From Vicia villosa (lineage: Eukaryota > Streptophyta > Magnoliopsida > Fabales > Fabaceae), in assembly GCF_029867415.1 (NCBI RefSeq), contig NC_081184.1, positions 73,692,364 through 73,756,363 of the forward strand: a DNA stretch of 64,000 nt, in the 5' to 3' direction. Below the pieces are notes generated by a model. It saw only the letters and a list, made by a program, of their open reading frames with translations. It had not been told where the DNA came from and made no database searches. This document shows, in pieces, positions 9,600-21,500 of the stretch (position 1 is the first letter of the stretch; every line of letters begins with the position of its first letter). Made by a program: the position numbers and the translations under genes.

Positions 9600-11634
9600 G
9601 ATGCCCCTATTTAAGTTTCTTCAACCTGAGATATGAAGATTGAAAATCTTCGTTTTGATAGGGTGGAAGAGACTTAAATATCAGAAGACGCAAATTTTGG
9701 ACCTAAGATACCAAAATTGCGAATGATGCAAGGATAACTTTACCGAGGGGATATCAAGAACTGACCCCACTGGGGACAAGAGATTGGGAAGGATGTCTCA
9801 ATCCGTTTTAGGAAGAGAATCCGTTTTTTCTTTTCGGGAAAACAAGTGTATACTTCACCGGGGAATGATAGCTTTGTAAGAAAAGCTTACCTATCGACAT
9901 TATCGACTATCAGCATGGGGATAGACTTGTTTAATAATGCGAAGGTGAAAGGTATGAAACTGCCATATCGACTATCAGCATGGTGATAGACTAGACATGG
10001 TAAAAGAGTTTCAAAGGTTCGGTTAATATTACCGACTATCAGCATGGTGATAGACATGTTAAATAATATAACCAGAACAAAAGGTTACCGACTACCAGCC
10101 TCGTGATAGCGGTTCTGAAGACATGATCAATTATTAGCCGAGTGATAAAATGATTCTGGAGACTTTGCTAGGGAAATTACTGGTTATTCAACCTTGTGAA
10201 CAGTAATAAGGCCCTGATTGTCAAATGGTCTTCATGATTGATTTCCTTAAGAGGAAAAAGCTTTTGAAAGAGACATAAGCTGCTCGGATGATGAGGCTAT
10301 TGCTTATTATCTGTTTTTCACGACTCTATTTGGGGAATCGGAAATTGAATATTTGGTAAAGACAGGGTTCTATCCATGAATGAATTGGAAAGAAACGGTC
10401 AAACAAGACTTTGTTCCCAATGAGGAATGAACTCGACTGGGGATTTTCTCCTTCATTTTGAGAGGAGAAGACTGAAGCAACCTTCTTCCACGAGGAATGA
10501 TCTCAGTGGGGAACTGGAGAAAGAATATGTTCTTTCTACTTATGGGTGACAACCTACTTGGAGAGATGACACGCCCGTACTTGTTCTTCTTTTTTTTCTT
10601 TTTTTCTTTTTTCTTCTTTTTTTTTTTTTTAAGGATAGATATACCCTAAACAAGTGATTTCTAAGAAAGCAATGAAAAAAATGCAAGAATGCATAAATGA
10701 TGCAAATATGAATGATGAATGTTATGAATGTGGCATGCATGCTGACGAAACTGACAGACAAAGAAGTATATACTGGAGATGGACCGACGTCGCAATACAA
10801 CCAGATACTTGGCAAATGTTCTTCAACACGGTGCAGATAACATGGGTGATGAATGGTGTTGCATGCTTTCAACTTCTCTGGGGAAGATGAGCATCTTTTC
10901 TTACTGAGATGGAAGAACTTCTTCACTGGGGATGAAAGAACTTCTCTACCGCGAGGGGTAATTGGCTTAGGAATTCTTTCCTGGGATAAGAATATCGTTG
11001 TCTCATCATCTCTTTTGAGGAAAAGAACAGTTCTGAAGGAGAACCTTTTGTTCATCCTATGGAGATAGCTGTTGATATTCCTTCTGTTGTTCACAACTCA
11101 AAGGAAAGTTTCGCTTTTATTTTGAAAAAGAAAAGTAAATTCATTTAAAACTTATTTTCCCTTTTTTTTTCAAAAGTGAATAACACAATTAAAGCGTCAT
11201 TTTGCAAGCTAAAAGAAATTAGAGATTGCAAACAAATGGGCACAACCTAATAAGGCCAGGATGGGTTGGGGTTCTACGACCAACTCAGCTTCTACAGTTC
11301 AATGAAAGCAATAATGTCTTCGCTACGAAACATGCTAAACATATATTACCAACAAGGAACCTCCACTGAGCGGAAGGATTCTCATGCCAGCTTTTTAAGG
11401 ACTGAGCTCCTTGTATGCCATACATGACTATACCCTCCACCTAATTCTTATGTGTACTTAATCCGGGTTAGGATTTGTCCATAATGTATCACTTGTAATA
11501 GAACCACACAAGTAACAGAACCAGAACCACACATGTAACAAAAATGAAATGAAAAATATAGCAAATAGAATTAACCCTTCCTTTGGAAACAATAAAAAGA
11601 TGGTCTCTTGTCCCCAGTGAAGTCGCCATTTTTC
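9600..11634 (-). other. Collapsed Ogre internal region between LTR1 and LTR2
   Basis: 9600-11240 matches the 3' non-coding region of the full unit (16481-18121) and 11246-11634 matches the leader including the primer-binding site (11611-11628; counterpart 27241-27629). The two halves meet in CACAA at 11241-11245, a 5-bp microhomology present at both parental sites (18122-18126 and 27236-27240). All ORFs are lost, equal to a deletion of 9114 bp. Open frames here (for example 10540-11094 on the - strand) are duplicated in the full unit's non-coding 3' region and look fortuitous. Confidence 0.85.
9890..10207 (-). repeat. Hairpin array in Ogre 3' region (copy next to LTR1)
   Basis: About five repeats of GACTATCAGCATGGTGATAGAC, each a 6-bp stem (CTATCA/TGATAG) with a 6-nt loop, at roughly 9905, 9969, 10031, 10088 and 10125. 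Next comes a longer stem, ATTACTGGTT (10176-10185) with AACAGTAAT (10199-10207). Loop and spacer vary more than the stem. Confidence 0.65.
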
Positions 11635-14600
11635 TGTCGCGGGGAAAAATCATCGTTTTGTGGGATGAGACACCTGATGCCTTCTTTGGGCTCGAGTGCT
11701 CAAGAAAAAGATTTTTCTTTGTTTTTGTCACGACCAAACTTTTTATTATTTCCAAAGTAGGAAAAGGAAAAAAGCTGCAATAACCTTAAAAGTGGGGGAG
11801 AGATCTTGGGTAAGAGGGTTGGTTATACGAAGGGAAGGTATTAGCACCCAACATATCTATAGTACTCTATAGGCCTCTTTGTTATGTTTTTCATTCTGTG
11901 TTATTGTGGAGGTTCTGTTGTGAAATAGGTGGGAAACTAAGGTGTTTGTTTGATTATGCTCGCAAAGATCATCGCAATCTTCTGCATACATATCCCTTAG
12001 AGGGAATCAGAGCATCTGTAGCTCGGGGTCTACGGGTGCTAAGGTTTGAGTGGTTTGAGGGAGAAGTTTTGCTCGCCAAGGATACGACCTTGTGCCTACG
12101 TATTCTCAAAGGGATGTTGAGAAAGTCAGAGCAATCGTAGTTCCCACTTATGCTAGTGGAAGCAAAGGAAAAGAGACAAATGTCATCTCAATGTTTGATG
12201 TATCTAATCTATATCATCACATACATCTGTTTGATTTTGTTTGAAATCTTTTCATTATAAACCCTGGGCTGTGCCACTTATGGCGCTTAGAATGATAAAG
12301 ATGTTTTTTGTTTAGCCAGCCTTGTGGCAAAAACAAGTTTGGTTAGCCAGCCTTGTGGCAAAAACTTTCAATGAAGTCAGCCTTGTGACAAAAAGTTTTG
12401 ATTAATCAGCCAGCCTTGTGGCAAAAGTTTCGAAGAAGCCAGCCTTGTGGCAAAAACTTTGATTAATCAGCCAGCCTGGTGGCAAAAGGTTTGATTGATT
12501 AGCCATCCTTGTGGCAAAAGAGAAATTTGATTGATTGATTGTTTGTGATGATATAGATGAGATACTCCTATCATAGAGATGATAAATGTCTAATCTCATA
12601 GGGTATTTGATTTGGATATTGGGGATGCTTATAAGAAGCCCGTGGGTCCTTGTACGAAGCCCAAGAGGAGGCTATCCGAGGGTCCTTGTATTGTAAGCCC
12701 AAGAGGAGGCTATGGGAGGGACAATCGAGGGTCCTTGCATTGTAAGCCCAAGAGGAGGCTATGGGAGGGACAAGTCGTTTGTACGAAGCCCAAGAGGAGG
12801 CATGGTATAGTTGGTTTGAGCTCTTAGAGCGATTTCACCAGGAAACCATACTCTATGTCCTAACCTAAACTAGGGGAGATTATTTGCACGAAGCCCAATA
12901 GGAGGCTATGGGGAACCTAGTGTTGTACTAAGTTGAACAAGTATATATAACACGATCAAAAATATGAACAAGTACAAACAAATATTGACAAGTACATGAA
13001 CAAATATGAACAAGTATGAACAGTTATATATAACAAGGTGTGTGTATACAATGGAGTTTATGAAGGAAATATACCTGTAAGGATGATCCGTTTGTATACA
13101 CGGGGGCTCGGGACTTATACTCGGGGAGAGGCCCATTGAGTTTATTCAAAAGCTATGTAAACAAGTATTTACAAAGGGCTTTGGGACTTATACCTACATG
13201 GAGGCCCATGGTATTTTATAAAACATGGTTGATTGTTTTATTAACAGACGCAAGGTTTCGTCGTTTGAAAACAGTTTGAAAGTTTTGTTTTGAAAGAAGT
13301 TTTCTGTTTAAAGAAAAACTGTACAAAGAAAAGGAATGGGACTTATACTCTCTAATATTCGAGAGGCCCATGTTTGTTTTTTATAAAACATGGTTGATTG
13401 TTTTGAAAATCAATTGATCAATCCAAAAAGATTTGATCAAGAGTTTTTTTGAAAAGAAAACCAAAAAGAAATGGTTTATTGTTTTGAAAAACTTTGATCG
13501 TCTGTTTTAAAACAGTTTGAATTTTGACAAAAGTCAACTTAATTAAGATAAAAAAAAATTCTATGCTTAATTAAGACCTAAGTGATTAGGGTTTGATCAC
13601 AAAATATTTACAAGTGATTAAGTTTTGAATATTAAGTGAAAAAAACTATTTTTAAAGTATTAACAACATTTAAAAACAAGTCACTTTAAACTTAATAAAA
13701 ACACATAAAATAAATATTTTTTTTTGATTTTTTTTGGATATTCATAAAATATATATATTAAATAAAGAGTGTGCCAAAAATGAAGTAAAAATAATTAATT
13801 TTGATTGGTCAATTAATTAAGTGAAGTTGTTAAGAAAAATGAAGAAAATAAGTGGTAAAAAAGAGGTTTTGGTCCCTATGAGTGTTGAACTCGTGACCTG
13901 GAGGTTACTACTCAAAAGCTTAGCCAACTGGACCACGCGCGTGGTCTGTTTATCACATGCAACAAATTAAATATATTTTGAATCAATTTCCAAACTTCAG
14001 TTTCAAAAATATGGCGCCAAGAACACAAACCCCAATTTGAATTTGAATTTTCTTAAAACTGAATTGTTTTGATCAAGTGAATAGCCTATCTTGCTCGATT
14101 TTTCATAAGGAACATGATGGTGATCTTTAATTTCATTTATTTTCACTCTAAGATCATTAATTTTCTGGAAATCGTGAAGAACCCTAATTCTATGATTCAA
14201 TCTGAAATTGTGTAAGATCATGATATGATGCAATTGATTGAGGGTTATTATTCAGTGATGGTGCAGAAACAAGATGGCAAAGCAATATTTCATTTATGAT
14301 GCATGTATGATGGAGTTTGAAGTTCATAGCACTTACCTTCAAAAACGGCAAAACTGAGAATTGAATTTTGAGCTGGAGGTGTTACAGATGCTTTGTAATG
14401 ATCTGGATAGCTTCAATGATGATTATGGAAGGTGTCTGGATGCTTGGAACAACCTGAATTCATCTGAGCATGGTCATGGTACCCGATCTGCAGTATGGCT
14501 CAAGTGAGGATCAAGCTTGATGATTTTGATGTTTCAGATCATGGATGATGGTTGGAACAGTTCATATGAAGTATATGGATGATGTTTAGAAGGTTAGTTT

Positions 14601-16480
14601 GGACAGAATTGGCTTGGTATGGATTTTGGCATGATAAGGCTACTGTTATGCATATTTGGAGGTTGAAGAGTGATTCTGAGTTTTGGGGTATTTTGGGGTG
14701 TATGAGTGGATCAAACAACTTCCATATGATGTTTAGGAAGTGTTAGAAGCAACACTTTGCTCAGAACTTGCAAGAGATGGAAATTTCACTTTCTCCTCTT
14801 TGAAACTCATGAAACTTGCATTCTAAGAAAGAAGAGAGAAAACCTATGATTTGTGAGGTTTTGGTGTGATTTGAAGAGTGGAAATGACCTCTATTTGTAG
14901 GCCAAGCTTTCTGAATGCAAAGCCTTTGCAAGTGGATCAAAGAGTGATGATTTGGCTTAAGAGATAGAATGGAATCTTTTACATTAAATGCAAAATGGTT
15001 AAAATGACTTAACCATGGTTAAACTTCCAAGCTTCTTATCTCCTTCCATTCTGATCTTCAAATCAGAAAATATCTCTCAATTATTGCATTGATGCATCAT
15101 TACTTGCATTATAGGTCATATAGTGTTGAAACTTAGTGAAAATGGTTTGAAATTTCATGCATAATGACCTCTAATGACAAAATTCAAAACCATGGTTCCA
15201 CTCAATATTTTTTCATGCTCTTGGACATTTTGGAAAGCTCATGTTATGTACTTCAAAACTCTAGTTGAAAGTTTCTTCAAGACCTTTAAGGAAATGGGTG
15301 AAAAAGAGCCATGAATTTTGAAGAAAGTGAGATTTTAAGTGTATTTTTCAAAAGATACCAACTTTGAAGCTCCATATCTCTTAAATGGTTGATCTTTTGG
15401 AAAAACATTTTATGTGACAAAGTTGTTTATTGGATCAAAATCTACAACTTTCATGTTGGAAGTTTTTTTCAGTTTGTAGGTGAAATTTTGAGTTATTCCC
15501 TTCCAAAGTTTGGAAAAAACCATTGAAAAACACAGAAAATTTTCTAAGTATGAAAGTCAAACTTTTGACTTTTTGATTCTTGATTGATTTTCTTGATTTT
15601 CCTTGATCAAATGACTTCATATATCATATATTGATGATTGAAAACTTCAAAAGTCATGTTTGACCAAAACTTCCAAAAAGTCAATGGTGATCTTGTACAG
15701 TTGACTTTTTCAGACGAATCGCGTTTCTGGAGATTTCAAATGAACCAGGCTATCCTCACCAAATGAATGGTATGAATGGATCACATTGATTTATTAGAGG
15801 ATCTTGAGCCATAGTTTAAGTTGTGGCACCATGATCTGATTAAAAAGTCAGTTGTTCAGGTGTATTAGGTCAAAACCCTAATTGTCGACCTGATGAAATT
15901 GATGACTGTGGATCTTGAATTGAGATAAATTTTTCCATTGGATATTGTTATAGGGGTTATTTGAAGATGATTAAAACCTTTGAGTGATCCCCTGGAGCTT
16001 TTTAGGGTTTCCCAAATGTGATCCCTAATTTCAGTCCCTGATAGTTCAAAAACCCTAATCTGATGATTTGAAATTTCACTGTTGATCAGTCCCTGTGTAG
16101 GGGATGTCCTGAGCCAATAGATTAGGTCAAAATGATGTGCTTGGGGTCTTGAGGTCATGTCCCAAGTCATTAGGTCAAATCCTGAGCAAAAGTCAGGGGT
16201 ATGCTATCTTCGGTCAAAACCCTAATCTGGTTGATTCAAAGTCTCTGAGCTTGTTGAAATGAATCTTTGAGGACCAAATGTTGATTGTTGATGAAGATGG
16301 TTCTTTTGAGATGAAGGGAGATCAAAACCCTAATTGTTATTTGTACTGATGAGTGATTTCTTGTTTAAACCCTGTTGAGCACAAGTAGCAAACACGAGCT
16401 ATGCAATTTGTTAGAGATGCAAATGATGCATATGCAAATGATATGAGGTGGTATCTTAGGTCAAAAATTGGGGTATGACA
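11635..16480 (-). repeat. Ogre LTR 2 (3' LTR of the full unit)
   Basis: 4846 bp, same ends as LTR1. It is shared: 3' LTR of the full unit to its right and 5' LTR of the collapsed unit to its left. Its TATA box carries a substitution (14891-14899). No genes; contents match LTR1. Confidence 0.92.
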
Positions 16481-16496
16481 GATGCCCCTATTTAAG
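16481..16496 (-). promoter_or_regulatory. Ogre polypurine tract
   Basis: On the - strand AAATAGGGGCATC runs directly into the LTR2 start TGTCATACC, the position of the plus-strand primer. An identical tract flanks LTR1 at 9600. Confidence 0.7.
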
Positions 16497-16779
16497 TTTC
16501 TTCAACCTGAGATATGAAGATTGAAAATCTTCGTTTTGATAGGGTGGAAGAGACTTAAATATCAGAAGACGCAAATTTTGGACCTAAGATACCAAAATTG
16601 CGAATGATGCAAGGATAACTTTACCGAGGGGATATCAAGAACTGACTCCACTGGGGACAAGAGATTGGGAAGGATGTCTCAATCCGTTTTAGGAAGAGAA
16701 TCCGTTTTTTCTTTTCGGGAAAGCAAGTGTATGCTTCACCGGGGAATGATAGCTTTGCAAGAAAAGCTTACCTATCGAC

Positions 16780-17090
16780 ATTATCGACTATCAGCATGGG
16801 GATAGACTTGTTTAATAATGCGAAGGTGAAAGGTATGAAACTGCCATATCGACTATCAGCATGGTGATAGACTTGACATGGTAAAAGAGTTTCAAAGGTT
16901 CGGTTAATATTACCGACTATCAGCATGGTGATAGACATGTTAAATAATATAACCAGAACAAAAGGTTACCGACTACCAGCCTCGTGATAGCGGTTCTGAA
17001 GACATGATCAATTATCAGCCGAGTGATAAAATGATTCTGGAGACTTTGCTAGGGAAATTACTGGTTATTCAGCCTTGTGAACAGTAATAA
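16780..17090 (-). repeat. Hairpin array in Ogre 3' region (copy next to LTR2)
   Basis: Second copy of the array. Here the fifth hairpin is TTATCA (17012-17017) GCCGAG TGATAA (17024-17029), whereas the standard unit is CTATCA/TGATAG: both outer stem bases have changed together and pairing is kept. In the LTR1-side copy one base of this stem has changed again (TTATTA/TGATAA), leaving a wobble-type position. Confidence 0.65.
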
Positions 17091-18557
17091 GGCCCTGATT
17101 GTCAAATGGTCTTCATGATTGATTTCCTTAAGAGGAAAAAGCTTTTGAAAGAGACATAAGCTGCTCGGATGATGAGGCTATTGCTTATTGTCTGTTTTTC
17201 ACGACTCTATATGGGGAATCGGAAATTGAATATTTGGTAAAGACAGGGTTCTATCCATGAATGAATTGGAAAGAAACGGTCAAACAAGACTTTGTTCCCA
17301 ATGAGGAATGAACTCGACTGGGGATTTTCTCCTTCGTTTTGAGAAGAGAAGACTGACGCAACCTTCTTCCACGAGGAATGATCTCAGTGGGGAACTGGAG
17401 AAAGAATATGTTCTTTCTGCTTATGGGTGACAACCTACTTGGAGAGATGACACGCCCGTACTTGTTCTTCTTTTTTTTCTTTTTTTCTTTTTTCTTCTTT
17501 TTTTTTTTTTTGAGGATAGATATACCCTAAACAAGTGATTTCTAAGCAAGCAATGAAAAAAATGCAAGAATGCATAAATGATGCAAATATGAATGATGAA
17601 TGTTATGAATGTGGCATGCATGCTGACGAAACTGACAGACAAAGAAGTATATACTGGAGATGGACCGACGTCGCAATACAACCAGATACTTGGCAAATGT
17701 TCTTCAACACGGTGCAGATAACATGGGTGATGAATGGTGTTGCATGCTTTCAACTTCTCTGGGGAAGATGAGCATCTTTTCTTACTGAGATGGAAGAACT
17801 TCTTCACTGGGGATGAAAGAACTTCTCTACCGCGAGGGGTAATTGGCTTAGGAATTCTTTCCTGGGATAAGAATACCGTTGTCTCATCATCTCTTTTGAG
17901 GAAAAGAACAGTTCTGAAGGAGAACCTTTTGTTCATCCTATGGAGATAGCTGTTGATATTCCTTCTGTTGTTCACAACTCAAAGGAAAGTTTCGCTTTTA
18001 TTTTGAAAAAGAAAAGTAAATTCATTTAAAACTTATTTTCCCTTTTTTTTTCAAAAGTGAATAACACAATTAAAGCGTCATTTTGCAAGCTAAAAGAAAT
18101 TAGAGATTGCAAACAAATGGGCACAAGGCTCAAATTTATTTAATAGGATGGTAACCAGCTAAAGGCGTGATTCCATACAGTATTTACAAAAGTTGGAAAT
18201 GGTAAATATGCGGAAAAGGCTACATTGAAAGTAATAACCACTATTCTCCCTAAAAACTTTGAGTTCCAACTGTGCTTGTTGCTTCAGATTGGCGATGATT
18301 TGATTGAAGATCCTTTGATGAAAAAGACTCCTCAGGTGACGAAGTACGGACTGATGCAGTTACTTTGTCATAAATCCTTAAATTTTGCCTAGATTGCCCT
18401 TTCAGGTTTTCAATCTACCAGGATGAATTTTTTCTGTTTATTGTCTCTAATTTTTGCCTGGACCGCCCTTTCAGTTTTTCAATCCACCGAGACGCTCATT
18501 TTTGCCTAAGTCGCCCTTTGCGGGTTTTCGACTTACCGAGCTGTTCTTTTGTCTTTT

Positions 18558-18746
18558 TTAGACAAAGTATTTCTTGACTGCATCAGCATTCACAGGATGT
18601 GGGAGTTCATCACCATCCATGGTTGCAATAGTCATGGCGCCGCCAGAAAATGTTCTTTTGACAACATACGGGCCTTCGTAATTAGGAGACCATTTGCCCC
18701 TAGAATCTGGTGGAAAAGACAAGATCTTTTTAAGCACGAGGTCGCC
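18558..18746 (-). pseudogene. Ogre integrase C-terminal remnant
   Basis: The frame ending at TAA 18558-18560 reads GDLVLKK...PPDSRGKW...NYEGPYVVKR...VNADAVKKYFV, which is the tail of Tat/Ogre integrases (the GDLVLKK and GPY motifs). It begins abruptly at 18746, where it is joined to the end of the zinc-finger part of pol in a different frame. The catalytic core that should separate them is missing. Confidence 0.8.
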
Positions 18747-20893
18747 TTCACTTGTTTATAACAGTCAGATTCCATTGTCAACCAATAGTATCCTGCTCTT
18801 AGTATCTTCTTGGACATTGCATGCCCATTTGAATGAGTTCCAAAGGACCCTTCATGCACTTCATGCATTAACATGTCTGCTTCGTGTCTGTCCACGCATC
18901 TGAGCAAAACCATGTCGAAGTTTCTTTTGTATAGCACATCTCCGTTCAGGAAAAAACTGCCAAAAAGCCTCCTTAGAGTTTTCTTATCTTTGTTTGATGC
19001 CCCAAGCGGGTACTCTTGAGTTTGAAGGAAGCGTTTGATGTCGTGGAACCACGGTTTATCATCGATGGCTGCTTCAGTTGCAAACACATAGGCGGGCCTT
19101 TCAAGGCGCATAATTCTGACTTTAGGCATATCGTTCCAATGATTGACTTTGAACATGGAAGATAGAGTAGCCAAGGCGTCTGCCATTCGATTCTGATCTC
19201 GAGGTATATGATGCAATTCAACTTTGTTGAAGAAAGTCAACAGACGTCTTGCATAATCTCTGTAAGGAATCAAGCCAGGGTGGTAAGTTTCCCACTTGTC
19301 TTTGATTTGGTTGATCACAAAGGCTGAATCTCCATATATGTCTAGGATTTTGATCCTTAAGTCAATGGCTTCTTCGAGACCCATGATACAAGCTTCATAT
19401 TCTGCGACGTTGTTGGTGCAATCAAATAGTAATCTGGCGGAGAACGGGATATGAGTACCCTTGGGAGTGATGATGACTGCCCCAATTCCATTGCCAAAAG
19501 CGTTAACTGCTCCATCGAAAATTAGGCCCCATCTTGATCCAGGCTCAGGACCTTCTTCAGGTAATGGTTCGTCACAATCTTTCATCTTCAAGTACATGAC
19601 ATCTTCGTCAGGAAAGTCAAACTTGAGAGATTGATATTCATTAATTGGCTGATGTGCCAAGTGATCGGCGAGAACGCTTCCTATGACCGCTTTTTGAGCA
19701 CGGTATTCGATGTCATACTCGGATAACAGCATTTGCCATCGGGCAATCCTTCCTGTTAAGGCAGGCTTTTCAAAGACATACTTGATTGGATCCATTTTGG
19801 AGATTAACCAAGTAGTATTGCTGATCATGTACTGGCGTAGACGTTTTGAAGCCCAAGCCAAAGCGCAACATGTTTTTTCGAGCATGGAGTAACGAGACTC
19901 ACAATCTGTGAATTTCTTACTCAGGTAATAGATGGCATGCTCCTTCTTACCGGTTTCATCTTGCTGTCCAAGCATACAACCCATGGATTCTTCCAACACG
20001 GTAAGGTACATGATTAGTGGTCTTCCTTCAACCGGAGGAATCAATATTGGTGGTTCTAACAGGTATTCCTTGATACTGTCGAACGCTTTCTGGCAATCTT
20101 CAGTCCATACAACCCCTTGATCTTTGCGGAGAAGCTTGAAAATTGGCTCACAAGTAGCAGTCATTTGAGAGATAAACCTGGAGATATAGTTCAATCGTCC
20201 GAGAAATCCTCTTACTTGCTTTTCAGTCTTTGGTGCAGGCATCTCTTGAATAGCTCTGACTTTGTCGGGATCTACTTCGATACCTCTTTGGCTGACAATG
20301 AAACCCAAGAGTTTTCCAGATCTAACCCCAAAAGTACATTTGTTAGGATTCAAGCGAAGCTGATATTTCCTTAGTCGTTGAAACAACTTCAAAAGATATT
20401 CAATATGTTCTTCTTCTGTGCTGGACTTGGCTATCATGTCGTCCACATAAACTTCAATTTCTTTATGCATCATGTCATGAAAGAGAGTAGTCATTTCCCT
20501 TTGGTAAGCTGCGCCTGCATTCTTTAATCCAAACGGCATCACTTTGTAGCAAAAGGTACCCCATGGGGTGATGAAAGATGTCTTCTCCATGTCTTCGGGA
20601 GCCATCTTGATCTGATTATAACCGGAGAACCCGTCCATGAAGGAAAAGACGTTGAACGTAGCGGTGTTATCAACCAGCATGTCAATATGTGGTAATGGAA
20701 AGTCATCTTTTGGACTGGCCTTGTTCAAGTCACGGTAGTCAACACACATTCTGACTTTGCCATCTTTCTTCGGAACTGGCACTATGTTGGCCAACCATTG
20801 AGGATATTCTGAGGTGACAAGAAAAACTGCGTCGAGTTGCTTTTGAACTTCAGTTTTGATCTTGTTAGCCATATCAGGGCAAGTCCTTCGCAA
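18632..20893 (-). pseudogene. Ogre pol: reverse transcriptase, RNase H, integrase zinc finger (core deleted)
   Basis: This frame copies element RNA into DNA and degrades the template. RT motifs are clear: DYRDLNKASPKDDFPLP near residues 52-68, and YVDDM at about 149-153. RNase H starts with FDGAVNAFGNGIGAV near 460 and ends with the HHIPRDQNRMADALA motif. A partial HHCC finger (HEVHEGSFGTH) follows near 675. At about 18746/18747 the frame jumps out of register into the integrase tail, so the last 37 codons are nonsense and the integrase core (DDE residues) is absent. A TAG at 20897-20899 separates this frame from the pol N-terminus. The unit cannot make its own integrase. Confidence 0.9.
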
Positions 20894-20896
20894 TTT

Positions 20897-21269
20897 CTAC
20901 TTAACTGGCGGACATTCTGGCTTCAATGGCAAGTAATGCTGAACAATATTGGTATCCAACCCAGGCATGTCTTGGTAGGACCAGGCAAACACGTCAACAT
21001 ATTCTTTGAGAAGGTCTGTCAACTTACTCTTGATATCAGTATCAAGCAGCGATCCAATGGTCACTTCTTTTTTGTCTTCTTCAGAAACCAAGTTGATCTT
21101 TTCTAAAGGCTCTTTGTGAGGCAGAATGGCTCTTTCCTCGTGCTTAAGTAATCGGGAGATCTCGTCCGGGATCTCTTCTTCTTCCTCCTCTTCGGCTTCG
21201 AACACAGGAAACTCAAAGTTGGGAGAGGGCATAGGGTTATTGCATTCAATGGGTTTATCAATAGTAAAT
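20897..21269 (-). pseudogene. Ogre pol, N-terminal exon segment
   Basis: The coding part starts after a likely splice acceptor (TATGTGCAG, AG at 21271-21270) and reads FTIDKP...NFEFPVFEAEEEEEEEIPDEISRLL..., then FAWSYQDMPGLD, the conserved block just before RT in Tat/Ogre elements. An acidic Glu run lies at about residues 30-36. It ends at TAG 20897-20899, directly before the RT frame, in the same frame. An upstream ATG (21415) lies in the intron and is not the natural start. Confidence 0.8.
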
Positions 21270-21500
21270 CTGCACATATGATTTATATTTGTTTCAGAAA
21301 ATTTATGAATGCAAGAGTGTATGCAGATTTTTTTTGAAAAGTTTTTTTTTGGTTTTTTAGGATTACCATTTCCAGAAAAAAAGCAAAAATAAAACACATA
21401 GCGTAGGGAATTCAAAATGACACTTTATTTATGATTCATTTTTGAAACAAAGCCCTAAACACAAACTCATTTGTCTTGGGCAGGACAAAGAGGGAAACTT
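21270..21500 (-). other. Probable Ogre intron between gag-pro and pol
   Basis: Ogre elements are known for an intron that, when spliced, fuses gag-pro with pol. Here the gag-pro frame ends at 21501 and pol coding resumes at about 21269 after a plausible acceptor. The donor is probably a little upstream of the gag-pro stop (candidate GTGTATAG near 21522), but I cannot fix it. Confidence 0.55.

Larger units (their letters stand above)
16481..18557 (-). other. Ogre 3' non-coding region
   Basis: This 2.1-kb stretch between the end of pol and the polypurine tract has no credible gene. It holds the hairpin array (16780-17090, second copy), a pyrimidine run on the + strand (17464-17511) and, at 18370-18545, three related units of GAAAACC(C)GCAAAGGGCGACTTAGGCAAAAA type read on the - strand. 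The 184-codon frame at 17421-17975 includes the homopolymer run and is not protein-like. Confidence 0.7.

Noticed and set aside
10540..11094. 184-codon - strand ORF (copy at 17421-17975)
   Set aside because: It runs through a homopolymer pyrimidine tract read as Lys/Arg repeats and lies in the 3' non-coding region of Ogre; no family resemblance.
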